Of a stretch of DNA of 64,000 bases, positions 56,586-64,000 are shown piece by piece. Made by a program: the position numbers and the translations under genes. The notes below the pieces were generated by a model. The model saw only the letters and a program-made list of their open reading frames with translations. It was not told where the DNA came from and searched no databases. How positions within the stretch are numbered: the first letter of the stretch is position 1; each line of letters opens with the position of its first letter. The stretch comes from an uncultured Psychrobacter sp. (GTDB lineage: Bacteria > Pseudomonadota > Gammaproteobacteria > Pseudomonadales > Moraxellaceae), in NCBI GenBank assembly GCA_947501045.1, contig CANMUI010000004.1, forward strand, positions 242,340-306,339. The letters are read 5' to 3'.

Positions 56586-56601
56586 TGGCATGCCTATTGC
56601 A
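56586..56601 (+). promoter_or_regulatory. Sigma-54 (-24/-12) promoter upstream of solute-binding gene 4
   Basis: TGGCATGCCTATTGCA has the GG-N10-GC spacing. It lies 214 bases before the ATG, leaving a long AT-rich leader (~56615-56815) in which I see no gene. Confidence 0.7.
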
Positions 56602-56815
56602 TATATTACGATGCTCTAATGATTGTCGGTCATTATCTAGTTTCCGGACTTAAGAATCTTTTTTATTACCAAACTAGCGACCAAATACCGAATTATAAAT
56701 TAACTATAAAAGTTACTATAAATTTTTCTAATGTAACTTTAGTTAACAAAAAGTATTTTATTTTTAATGGTTTTTTAAATTGTAAATGAAGGTTTTTCAA
56801 CTTTTAGGATAAGTT

Positions 56816-57727
56816 ATGAAGCAGTTATATAGGGTGCTACCTGTTGCACTAAGCGTTGGTCTATTCGGTTGTGGCAATACTAATACTACTACGCAGCAAA
56901 GTACTACCGCACAAGAAAGTACTACACCAGTTGCTCCAAAAGTCATCGAAACTGAAGAAGAGCCGGTAAGCAAGTTGCCGGATACAGCGCCTGTGGTTAC
57001 CGTCGCTTCAGATCCTGATTACGCGCCTTATGTGTTCAAAAACGAATATGGCAATATGACTGGGTTTGAGATAGAGCTTGTGCGCTCTATCGGTGAGGAT
57101 CAGGGCTTTAAAGTTGAAAACTACAATCATAAATGGGAGTTTATATATGATGTATTGGATACTAAAAAGCGCGACATGATTGCAGCAGGTATTCCTTACA
57201 GTAGCGAGAACGCTAGTAAATATCTGATTTCAGACCCTTATGCGCCGCTACCACCAACAGTTGTGTATTTGGATGATTCTTTAAACATTAAATCATTGAA
57301 TGATTTGAGTAATGTGAAAATCGGTACGACGGTTAATACGATCGAATACGATCTATTTAGCAGCGGCGACTTTGCAGTGAAATCGGTAGATTCCTATGAC
57401 ACGATCTTTCAGGCAGTACAAGCCTTGGCACAAGGTAAGGTTGATGCTGTTGCTGGAGACAGTGGTGTTCTTCGTTATACCTTAAATGATCTACCCGAGT
57501 TAAAACCCATATTTTTTGATTATAGAGAGCTTAACGAACCAGCTTCTCGTATAGGTTATGTGATTGATAAAGACCAGCCTGAGCTGCTTGCAAAAGTAAA
57601 TGCTGGGTTAAAGAATCTTAAAGAAAATGGTACTTACGCAACATTAACGACTAAATGGTTCGGTAAGGATTTGACCGCTGATGTTCTAGAGCAAGAAAAG
57701 ATACTAGAAGCAGCTTCAGCACCATAA
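56816..57727 (+). CDS. Family-3 solute-binding lipoprotein, paralogue 4 (altered ligand site)
   Basis: A fourth lipoprotein of the array, lipobox LFGC at Cys19. The linker is longer (two QS/TT blocks plus KVIETEEEPVSKLPDTAPVVTVASD). In the position where paralogues 1-3 have the ligand-carboxylate Arg, this one has Asn (PYSSENASKY), and the nearby IFDVLDT/EFIYDV segment also differs, so its ligand or ligand mode is likely different. It retains VAGDSGVLR. No terminator separates it from the kinase gene 71 bases on, so it probably heads the signalling operon. AGGAT precedes the ATG. Confidence 0.88.
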   Translation: MKQLYRVLPVALSVGLFGCGNTNTTTQQSTTAQESTTPVAPKVIETEEEPVSKLPDTAPVVTVASDPDYAPYVFKNEYGNMTGFEIELVRSIGEDQGFKVENYNHKWEFIYDVLDTKKRDMIAAGIPYSSENASKYLISDPYAPLPPTVVYLDDSLNIKSLNDLSNVKIGTTVNTIEYDLFSSGDFAVKSVDSYDTIFQAVQALAQGKVDAVAGDSGVLRYTLNDLPELKPIFFDYRELNEPASRIGYVIDKDQPELLAKVNAGLKNLKENGTYATLTTKWFGKDLTADVLEQEKILEAASAP

Positions 57728-57798
57728 ACTAAGTTATACCTTGCTCTAGTTTACTAGGTATTAAGTATAAATTATCTCCATATTAATAGGAATTGGCT

Positions 57799-60006
57799 AT
57801 GGCTATATCAACTATGAGCGATAATTCGCGTTATCGTGGTTTGATTTTGTCGATTGCAGCCTTTTTAGCACTAATTGGTGCGTTACTGGCTTTTACGTTT
57901 TACACCTCAAGTGTTCTAGAGCGTAATACAGCATTAGTAAATGTATCTAACAAAGCTGCTAACGATGCTCAATCAGTGATTAAAGATTTGTTCGATTTGC
58001 AAGGAAGCTTGGGTGAACATATCAATTCGCCCCACCAAATAGAGGTTCGAGAAAGATTAGCAGCCAATACTCAGAGTATTGAACAGCTACTGAGCGGTAT
58101 GAACACAGGATCAGCTTATGTTAATAGTGAAGGACTTAATACTGATATTCCTGAGCTGACGAACGCAAATGAGAAAGCGGCGTTAGCAGGTGCTCAGCAA
58201 GAATGGAGTAAACTAAAACCGCTAATTGAGAATTATCTCGACGGCGCTGACAATATTTTGGTGGATTCGTCAAACGAGCTAGCACTAGCTTATGAGCAGG
58301 CAAAAACCTCTAGTTTGCTTATGAACGACTCGCTTGACGAGTTGACTGAAGAGGTATATGAGGCATCAGAGAGTCAAGCAAACTTGATTCGTTTGATTCA
58401 GATATTAGGTGTTATCGCTATTTTTGCTTACTTCCTAATTTTCGTATTCTTCTTTGTACGTCGTCTTCGCGAGACAGATGCCGAAGTATCGGCAGCTCGC
58501 CGTGAAACGCAAGAGATTATGCAGACAGTTAACACCGGTCTATTCTTGCTCGATAAGGATCTAAATATTGGTCAGCAGCACTCAAAAGCGCTTAATAACA
58601 TCATTGGTACTGATAAATTGGCCGGAGAGAACTTCGCCAGCGTATTACGTGGCCGTATCTCAGATAAAGATCTAAATACGACACGCCAGTTCGTTGAACA
58701 GCTCTATAATCCGCGCGTTAAAGAAAAACTTGTTGATGATCTAAACCCGTTACACAAGGTTCTACTAAATAACGCTTCAGGTGAGCAAGGGTCAGACAAT
58801 CGCTTTTTAGATTTCAAATTCTCACGGGTTTATGAAGATAAAGATATTGCGCGTATTTTGGTTAACGTCAGCGATGTATCAGACGCTGTGTATTTAGAGC
58901 AGCGTCTCGAAAAAGAACGTTCACAAAACGATATGCAGATAGAGATGTTAACGACTATTTTAAACGTTAACCCTAAAATTATTAACGAGTTTATTAGTAA
59001 TACCAAGTCTCATATCGACAAGATGAATAACATCTTGAAAAACCCAGGTAGCTCACAATATGAGCTTGAGGCGAAACTAAACTCTATTTATCGTGAAATG
59101 CATAGCTTGAAAGGCGAGGCATCTGCTTTAAAACTGCATAGCTTTACTAAAATCGCTACAGATGCTGAAGATAAACTGAGTGCGCTACAAAACCAAGGCA
59201 AGCTATCGGGTAATGACTTTTTACAACTAGCGGTGCATTTGGATGATCTACTGAGTCTGTCTAATACGATTGAAACCTTAGGCGAGCGTATTAATCAATC
59301 AGCGCCAGCCGCTGCTAAAGAGACCAAAGCTACAGAATCTGTAGTAGCAGATATTGAATCCTTAACGGCAAATCGCGATCAAACCTTGGATGCTTCCACG
59401 CACCATGTAGATGTAACCAGCAATAAGAATGGTATTGATGCAGACGAGACTGATAATTATCTGCTGAGCTACTACCAAGACTTTGCGCAAGAAATCGCTA
59501 CAAGACAAGGTAAAAAAGTACAGCTTAATAGCGATTCGTTTACACAAACACAAATACCAGAGAGCCTGAAAAATACGGTCAAAGAGATCGGTATCCAGCT
59601 ACTACGTAACGCTGTGGTACACGGTATTGAAAAACCTGATATCCGCCAGTCAACAGGTAAGCCTGCCATTGGCAATATTAACCTAGACATGCAAAGTAAT
59701 GCTCAAAACCTGACTATTACTCTGCAGGATGATGGTCAAGGTATCGACTATGAGCGTATTCGCGATAAGCTAATTGATAAAGGTCGCTTTAGTAGTGAAG
59801 AAGTCGGTCAGTTCAGTCATAGTGAGTTACTCAAGCAATTGTTCTCCTCAGGTTTTTCGACCAAAGAGTATGCTGATGAAGATGGTGGACGCGGTGTTGG
59901 TCTAGATATTATTGAGGCTCAAGTGAAAGAGCATGACGGTAAAATTGATGTAGATAGTGAGTTCGGTAAAATGACACGTTTTGTCATTACCTTACCTAAA
60001 GCTTAA
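57799..60006 (+). CDS. Membrane-bound CheA-like histidine kinase
   Basis: This is a kinase of CheA type with its own sensor. From the ATG at 57799 (AGGA upstream) there are 735 residues: TM1 ~12-34, a ~160-residue mainly helical periplasmic part, TM2 ~196-220, a PAS-like region (~235-365, TGLFLLDKDLNIGQQ), an Hpt domain with His435 (MHSLKGEASALKL), an acidic spacer, and a CheA-like ATPase (N box LLRNAVVHGIEKPDIR with Asn604, G1 DDGQGIDYERIRDK, GGRGVGLDIIEA). It ends immediately after the ATPase, so the CheW-like P5 domain is missing. The domain calls are by motif. The function is inferred: it would phosphorylate its own His435 and pass phosphate to the CheY-like product of the next gene. Confidence 0.88.
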   Translation: MAISTMSDNSRYRGLILSIAAFLALIGALLAFTFYTSSVLERNTALVNVSNKAANDAQSVIKDLFDLQGSLGEHINSPHQIEVRERLAANTQSIEQLLSGMNTGSAYVNSEGLNTDIPELTNANEKAALAGAQQEWSKLKPLIENYLDGADNILVDSSNELALAYEQAKTSSLLMNDSLDELTEEVYEASESQANLIRLIQILGVIAIFAYFLIFVFFFVRRLRETDAEVSAARRETQEIMQTVNTGLFLLDKDLNIGQQHSKALNNIIGTDKLAGENFASVLRGRISDKDLNTTRQFVEQLYNPRVKEKLVDDLNPLHKVLLNNASGEQGSDNRFLDFKFSRVYEDKDIARILVNVSDVSDAVYLEQRLEKERSQNDMQIEMLTTILNVNPKIINEFISNTKSHIDKMNNILKNPGSSQYELEAKLNSIYREMHSLKGEASALKLHSFTKIATDAEDKLSALQNQGKLSGNDFLQLAVHLDDLLSLSNTIETLGERINQSAPAAAKETKATESVVADIESLTANRDQTLDASTHHVDVTSNKNGIDADETDNYLLSYYQDFAQEIATRQGKKVQLNSDSFTQTQIPESLKNTVKEIGIQLLRNAVVHGIEKPDIRQSTGKPAIGNINLDMQSNAQNLTITLQDDGQGIDYERIRDKLIDKGRFSSEEVGQFSHSELLKQLFSSGFSTKEYADEDGGRGVGLDIIEAQVKEHDGKIDVDSEFGKMTRFVITLPKA

Positions 60007-60025
60007 TTAAGGATATAAATTAGAT

Positions 60026-60388
60026 ATGTATAAACTAATGATTGTTGATGACTCCAACATTATTCGCAACCGAATTCAGCGCGCTTATGATTCAGGCAAC
60101 TTTATGTTGGTTGCTACGGCAACCAGCGGAGTCCAAGCCATTGAAAAATTTAATGTGCATCGTCCTGATGTTATTACGATGGATTTAACCATGCCGCAAA
60201 TGGATGGTCTTGAATGTATCGAAAAAATCATTGCCATTGATCCAGAAGTACGTATTTTGGTGGTTTCAGCGCTGTCTGATAAAGCGACTGGCATTGAAGC
60301 ATTATCGTTAGGTGCCAGTGGATTTTTGTGCAAGCCTTTCTCAGAGGAAGATCTTGTAGAGTCCTTGTATGAGCTCATGCAAGACTAA
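60026..60388 (+). CDS. Stand-alone CheY-like response regulator
   Basis: A 120-residue single receiver domain with no output domain. Asp8/Asp9 (LMIVDDSN), phospho-acceptor Asp53 (TMDLTMPQMDG), Ser81 in the Thr/Ser position and Lys103 (CKPFSEED) are all in place. It starts 19 bases after the kinase stop, so they should be co-transcribed. It would act by protein contact, as CheY does; its target is not visible in this window. ATTAAGGATATA precedes the ATG. Confidence 0.93.
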   Translation: MYKLMIVDDSNIIRNRIQRAYDSGNFMLVATATSGVQAIEKFNVHRPDVITMDLTMPQMDGLECIEKIIAIDPEVRILVVSALSDKATGIEALSLGASGFLCKPFSEEDLVESLYELMQD

Positions 60389-60432
60389 TATCACTCATTG
60401 ATGCAAACAGATACAAGATTGAAGAAAATACT

Positions 60433-60882
60433 ATGAAAGAACAAAAGCTACAGATTTTTTTAGATATTATTAGCAATTATTTTAATCAGTTTGGTGGTGA
60501 GGAGCTTATCGCTGACACGCCTTACTTATTAGAAAATAAACAGCCTAAGGTTCATGACTATACTGGTGTGATTGGTATATCAGGAGTACAAAAAGGCGTG
60601 GTTTATTTTTCAGCAACTCGTGCATTACTTTCATCCATACTAGATAAAATGGGTGAGACTGATAATAGTGAAGAGATGTATGTCGATCTTGCAGGTGAAG
60701 TGGCCAATACGATCGCTGGTAATGCCCGCACTGAGTTTGGTGGGGAGTTTCATATCTCTGTACCATTTGTATTCAAAGGCGCGCCGCAAAGTATTATGCT
60801 ACCGAGCGATGAGCGCTCCTTTATCATTCCTATTACATGGCACTCGCAAGTCGGCGAGATTGTGATCTGCCTGCAAGACTAG
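60433..60882 (+). CDS. CheX-like phosphatase 1
   Basis: This 149-residue protein has the CheX fold pattern: DYTGVIGISGVQKGVVYFSA, then AGEVANTIAGNARTEFGGEFHISVP. In CheX the ExxN pair is catalytic in dephosphorylating CheY; here it is Glu89 and Asn92. It lies 44 bases after the receiver gene, so the natural reading is a phosphatase for that receiver. A conserved GAP near 115 and the terminal beta strand also fit. There is no signal or membrane segment. Confidence 0.85.
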   Translation: MKEQKLQIFLDIISNYFNQFGGEELIADTPYLLENKQPKVHDYTGVIGISGVQKGVVYFSATRALLSSILDKMGETDNSEEMYVDLAGEVANTIAGNARTEFGGEFHISVPFVFKGAPQSIMLPSDERSFIIPITWHSQVGEIVICLQD

Positions 60883-60966
60883 TAATTAAGCTGACATGTG
60901 TTAATTATATATGGCGACTATATCTGTAATAATTATACATGTGATGACTATGGACAATAATATATT

Positions 60967-61416
60967 ATGGTTAATGTAGAGAAGCTAGGTGTGTTTCTAA
61001 GTTCGATCAATGCATTTTTTGCGCAGATTGACGACACAAAAGTGGCCATTGATACCCCTTATTTGAATAACAATAAAAATGCTCTTGGTTATGACTATAG
61101 TGGAGTTATAAAAATATCAGGTCCTCTCAAAGGCTGTGTTTATGTCAGTGCCCCTAGTGTGATGCTGCGAGAGGTTATTAAGGTTATGGGCGAGCCTGAT
61201 TCGTCTATTACTATGATGAAAGATCTAATAGGTGAGATGGCTAATACCATCTCAGGTAATGCTCGTACTGAATTTGGTTCAGAGTTTATCATCTCACCGC
61301 CACAGATTGTTGAAGGTGCGCCGGGCATGTCTTACTTACCAAAGGATCGCCACAGTTATATTACTCCATTTACTTGGCGTGGCTATAAAGCAATGATTGG
61401 TATCTGTGTCGCTTAG
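60967..61416 (+). CDS. CheX-like phosphatase 2
   Basis: A second CheX-like protein, 149 residues, similar to the preceding one along its whole length: YDYSGVIKISGPLKGCVYVSAP, IGEMANTISGNARTEFGSEF and a shared GAP...LP block. The catalytic pair would be Glu90 and Asn93. The two probably arose by tandem duplication. The start has no strong ribosome site. A terminator follows 48 bases after the stop, closing the operon. Confidence 0.84.
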   Translation: MVNVEKLGVFLSSINAFFAQIDDTKVAIDTPYLNNNKNALGYDYSGVIKISGPLKGCVYVSAPSVMLREVIKVMGEPDSSITMMKDLIGEMANTISGNARTEFGSEFIISPPQIVEGAPGMSYLPKDRHSYITPFTWRGYKAMIGICVA

Positions 61417-61463
61417 TCAAGCGCTAGCGGCTTAAGAACAAACTGCTACTCAAAGTAACACTC

Positions 61464-61490
61464 AAAAACGGTGCTTAGGCGCCGTTTTTG
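61464..61490 (+). terminator. Terminator closing the kinase-CheY-CheX operon
   Basis: AAAAACGGTGC and GCGCCGTTTTT pair (one T-G) with a TTAG loop. Confidence 0.82.
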
Positions 61491-61902
61491 TATTACACTG
61501 TTTTTAGATTTCGCTTTTTTAAATTTCATAACAAGCATTGATTTTAACGCTCAATGCCTCGATATACATAAAGTATCAGACAAACATCTCTATAACTTAT
61601 CTTTACTCCTGCACAAACTGCTGGAGCTTACAATGAGTTATATGATAAAATACAGCGCAGCTATTTTTATGATTTATGTGAAATATGATAATTTGAATGA
61701 TAGCTCAATTTTTAACTAACCAATGACACACACATCATGGTAAAAAATTGCTGGGTGTTTGGTGACTTGATTAATTTGCAATAGCAAAGTTTTGCATAAT
61801 GGTAGTAAGTTATGTAGATACTTTTTATAGTAGCAGATGCGTGTCACTAAATAGGCAGTTTTTGTGGTGTGGAGGCATAACCCAATTAATAGGATAAGTA
61901 AC
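61491..61902 (+). promoter_or_regulatory. rpsB upstream region
   Basis: These 412 bases are AT-rich. An 82-codon open frame (61471-61719) begins inside the preceding terminator, has no ribosome site and no recognisable protein features, so I do not call it. CATAAT at about 61794 is a possible -10. The 5' leader before rpsB could hold the S2 autoregulatory RNA known in gammaproteobacteria, but I cannot fold it convincingly. Confidence 0.35.
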
Positions 61903-62754
61903 ATGGCTAATCAAAACCCAACACAAGTTTCAATGCGCGACTTATTACAAGCTGGCGCTCACTTCGGTCACCAAACGCGATTCTGGAATCCAAAAATGGG
62001 TCCTTATATCTTTGGTGCACGCAATAAAATCCATATTATTAACTTAGAGCATACCGTAAAAGCTTTTAATGATGCCCTTAATTACGTCAACGGACTAGCA
62101 GCTAAGAAAAACAAAGTACTGTTCGTAGGCACCAAACGCGCAGCAAGCGGTATTATCCGTGAACAAGCACAGCGTGCTGGCATGCCTTATGTAGATCATC
62201 GCTGGTTAGGTGGTATGCTTACCAACTGGAAAACGCTACGTCAGTCAATCAATCGTCTAAAAGAGCTTGAAAAGCAGTCAGAAGATGGTACTTTTGCCAA
62301 GCTAACTAAGCGTGAAGCCCTTGAGCGTACTCGTGATATGGAAAAGCTTGAGCGTTCACTAGGCGGTATTAAGGATATGGGCGGCCTACCTGATGCTATC
62401 TTTGTCGTTGACGTTGATCACGAAGCTATCGCTATTAAAGAAGCTAAAAACTTAGGTATCCCTGTTATCGGTATCGTTGATACCAACTCTAACCCCGATA
62501 ACGTTGACTACATTATCCCAGCAAATGATGATGCTATCCGTGCAGTATCGTTATATGTCACTGCTGTTGCAGATGCAATTATCGCTGGTAAAGAATACGC
62601 ACAGACTCAAGCGAGTGGTAAAGCAGATCAAGAACAAGCGCCTGCAGATACTTCAGATGCCAATAATACCTCAGCGAGTAGTACTGATGCTATTGAACAA
62701 CCAGTAGAAGCGCCTGCAGTAGAAAACCCAGCAGAAGCACAAGCTGACCTGTAA
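61903..62754 (+). CDS. rpsB: 30S ribosomal protein S2
   Basis: S2 binds the 30S neck/head region. The start is ATG 61903 with AGGATAAG upstream (MANQNPTQVSMRDLLQAGAHFGHQTRFW), giving 283 residues; in-frame sequence before it is non-conserved leader. The core includes MGPYIFGARNKIHIINLEHT and DHRWLGGMLTNWKT, with FVVDVDHEAIAIKEAKNLGIPVIGIVDTNSNPD. The last ~45 residues are an A/D/E/P-rich tail, longer than in E. coli. It is followed by tsf, the standard pairing. Confidence 0.97.
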   Translation: MANQNPTQVSMRDLLQAGAHFGHQTRFWNPKMGPYIFGARNKIHIINLEHTVKAFNDALNYVNGLAAKKNKVLFVGTKRAASGIIREQAQRAGMPYVDHRWLGGMLTNWKTLRQSINRLKELEKQSEDGTFAKLTKREALERTRDMEKLERSLGGIKDMGGLPDAIFVVDVDHEAIAIKEAKNLGIPVIGIVDTNSNPDNVDYIIPANDDAIRAVSLYVTAVADAIIAGKEYAQTQASGKADQEQAPADTSDANNTSASSTDAIEQPVEAPAVENPAEAQADL

Positions 62755-62817
62755 GTAGTGTAGTTTGTAATATCACTAGCAAAAATTAATACTTTACTAG
62801 TCAGTGATCTGATAAAT

Positions 62818-62847
62818 AGGCATGATGCAGTATTACTCGTCATGCCT
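62818..62847 (+). terminator. Hairpin between rpsB and tsf
   Basis: AGGCATGA pairs with TCATGCCT around a 14-base loop, followed by a weak T-rich tail. It may attenuate readthrough from rpsB into tsf. Confidence 0.45.
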
Positions 62848-63002
62848 TATTCTTAGTACACCAATCTTAGTAAAATAAACTTAATTAGTGAACCTAATTA
62901 GTAAACATAGTACGCTAAATTCATAAGAAGCTGACTACAGTTTGAATATCTTTGTTACTATTTGACTGTATCGTTTTAGCTAACAATAATGAGGTAATTG
63001 AT

Positions 63003-63881
63003 ATGGCACAAGTATCCGCCAAAATGGTAAAAGAGCTGCGCGACCGCACTGGTCTTGGTATGATGGAATGTAAAAAAGCATTAGAAGAAGCCAATGGTGA
63101 TGTTGAAGTTGCTATTGATAACTTGCGTAAGTCTGGTCAAGCAAAAGCGGCTAAAAAAGCAGGTAATATCGCTGCTGATGGCGCTATCATTATCGCTCAA
63201 AATGACAAAAAAGCTTTTTTATTAGAAGTTAACTGTCAAACAGATTTTGTAGCAAAAGATGATAATTTCACTGCATTTGCTGAAAAAGTAGCTAATCTTG
63301 CACTAGAAAACAATACCACTGATGTCGCTGCTATATCTGAGCTACCTTATGGCGATGGCCAAACGGTTGAAGAAGCTCGCGTATCACTAGTACAAAAAAT
63401 AGGTGAGAACATCCAAGTACGCCGCGTTGAAAGCATTGAAGGCAACAACCTAGCTTCATACCGCCATGGTCTACGTATCGGTGTTGTAGTATCTTTTGAA
63501 GGTGGTACTGCTGAGACTGGTAAAAACCTTGCTATGCACATCGCCGCCTTTAACCCAGTTGCTGTAGATGATGAAAGCGTATCAGCTGATGTATTAGCTC
63601 GCGAAAAAGATATCATTGAAGCTAAAGCCAAAGAATCTGGCAAGCCTGACAATATCGTTGAAAAAATGATTGAAGGTGGCCTACGTAAGTACCTAGATGA
63701 AGTAACTTTACTACGTCAGCCTTATGTTATGGACAATGACAAAAAGGTGGGCGACGTTCTAAAAGCAGAGGGCGTAAAAGTACTTGGCTTTAAACGTTTA
63801 GAAGTTGGCGAAGGCATTGAGAAAAAGCAAGAAGACTTTGCTGCTGAAGTTGCCGCCGCGCAAGCATCAGCTAACAGCTAA
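63003..63881 (+). CDS. tsf: Translation elongation factor Ts
   Basis: EF-Ts regenerates EF-Tu-GTP. The start is ATG 63003, with GAGGT upstream (MAQVSAKMVKELRDRTGLGMMECKKALEE), giving 292 residues; the 17 extra upstream codons are not conserved. The EF-Tu-contact motif EVNCQTDFVAKD is present, as is the AFNPVAVDDESVSADVLAREKDI segment. The length is normal. The codons are biased as in other highly expressed genes. Its terminator region is interrupted by an insertion sequence. Confidence 0.97.
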   Translation: MAQVSAKMVKELRDRTGLGMMECKKALEEANGDVEVAIDNLRKSGQAKAAKKAGNIAADGAIIIAQNDKKAFLLEVNCQTDFVAKDDNFTAFAEKVANLALENNTTDVAAISELPYGDGQTVEEARVSLVQKIGENIQVRRVESIEGNNLASYRHGLRIGVVVSFEGGTAETGKNLAMHIAAFNPVAVDDESVSADVLAREKDIIEAKAKESGKPDNIVEKMIEGGLRKYLDEVTLLRQPYVMDNDKKVGDVLKAEGVKVLGFKRLEVGEGIEKKQEDFAAEVAAAQASANS

Positions 63882-63924
63882 TTTTAGCTTGATAGTTATT
63901 GATACAAAAAGCCCGTTAAATAAA

Positions 63925-64000
63925 TGAACTGACCCCCTAAACTTGGACAGTTTAAGTTTACATCAAGGACTGAGTTCTGTACTTTACAGGACTCAGTCCT
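63925..64000. mobile_element. End of an IS3-family insertion sequence (partial, window edge)
   Basis: The sequence from 63925 begins TGAACTGACCCC and continues CTAAACTTGGACAG, the classic terminal inverted repeat of IS3-family elements (TGnACTGACCCC...TTGGACA). Inside it, AGGACTGAGT pairs with ACTCAGTCCT as an inverted repeat up to the window edge. No transposase codons are within the window, so group and intactness are unknown. It stands 43 bases after the tsf stop. Confidence 0.78.

Noticed and set aside
53247..57727. An amino-acid ABC uptake operon
   Set aside because: No permease or ATPase gene lies in or next to the array; the following genes are signalling proteins.
57799..60006. Classical chemotaxis operon with a standard CheA
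   Set aside because: The kinase is membrane-spanning and lacks the CheW-like domain, and there is no CheW, CheR, CheB or MCP in the window.
61471..61719. An 82-codon open frame between the CheX operon and rpsB
   Set aside because: It starts inside a terminator hairpin, has no ribosome site, and its composition looks like AT-rich noncoding sequence.

Overview
The window reads as a chromosomal segment of a Gram-negative gammaproteobacterium of the Moraxellaceae, most likely Psychrobacter. The grounds are the gene neighbourhoods (smc-zipA-ligA, lepA-lepB-DUF4845-rnc-era-recO, cysM/GacS-type kinase/rlmD/relA), the moderate GC content, and Acinetobacter/Psychrobacter-like proteins such as the OmpA-family porin and a glutaredoxin-MauE fusion. 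The genus is inferred from memory of protein families, not from a database search.

Layout. 1-4.9 kb: end of smc, then zipA and ligA. 4.9-6.9 kb: an AT-rich accessory gene with TPR/Sel1-like repeats and a DUF2971-like C-terminal part, inserted directly behind ligA. 7.1-14.6 kb: a glutaredoxin/MauE membrane protein, two lipoproteins, a YgiQ-type radical SAM protein, smpB, coaD, a ferredoxin, rnpB and a tRNA with anticodon CAU. 14.8-23.4 kb: a capsule export and initiation locus (kpsM-T-E-D-C-S) for an ABC-transporter-dependent capsule, without the polymer-specific genes. 23.8-30.1 kb: lepA, lepB, DUF4845, rnc, era, recO. 30.2-41.2 kb: a GspH/FimT pseudopilin, an OmpA-family protein, typA, a small exported protein, mutM, relA and rlmD. 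41.4-46.6 kb: a tctCBA carboxylate uptake operon, a DEDDy exonuclease and cysM. 46.9-52.9 kb: a GacS/BarA-type hybrid kinase, a crotonase and a Bcr/CflA drug exporter. 53.2-61.4 kb: the signalling cluster described next. 61.9-63.9 kb: rpsB and tsf, followed at the right edge by one end of an IS3-family insertion sequence.

The most interesting region is 53.2-61.4 kb. Four tandem paralogous family-3 solute-binding lipoproteins, with no transporter permease or ATPase beside them, lead into a membrane-anchored CheA-like kinase (periplasmic sensor, PAS-like region, Hpt, CheA-type ATPase, no CheW-like domain). It is followed by a stand-alone CheY-like receiver and two CheX-like phosphatases. Binding proteins 2, 3 and 4 each have a textbook sigma-54 (-24/-12) element upstream, and binding proteins 1 to 3 each end in a strong terminator. 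I read this as a possible CheW- and MCP-independent solute-sensing phosphorelay whose inputs are controlled by RpoN. That function is inferred from domains and gene order.
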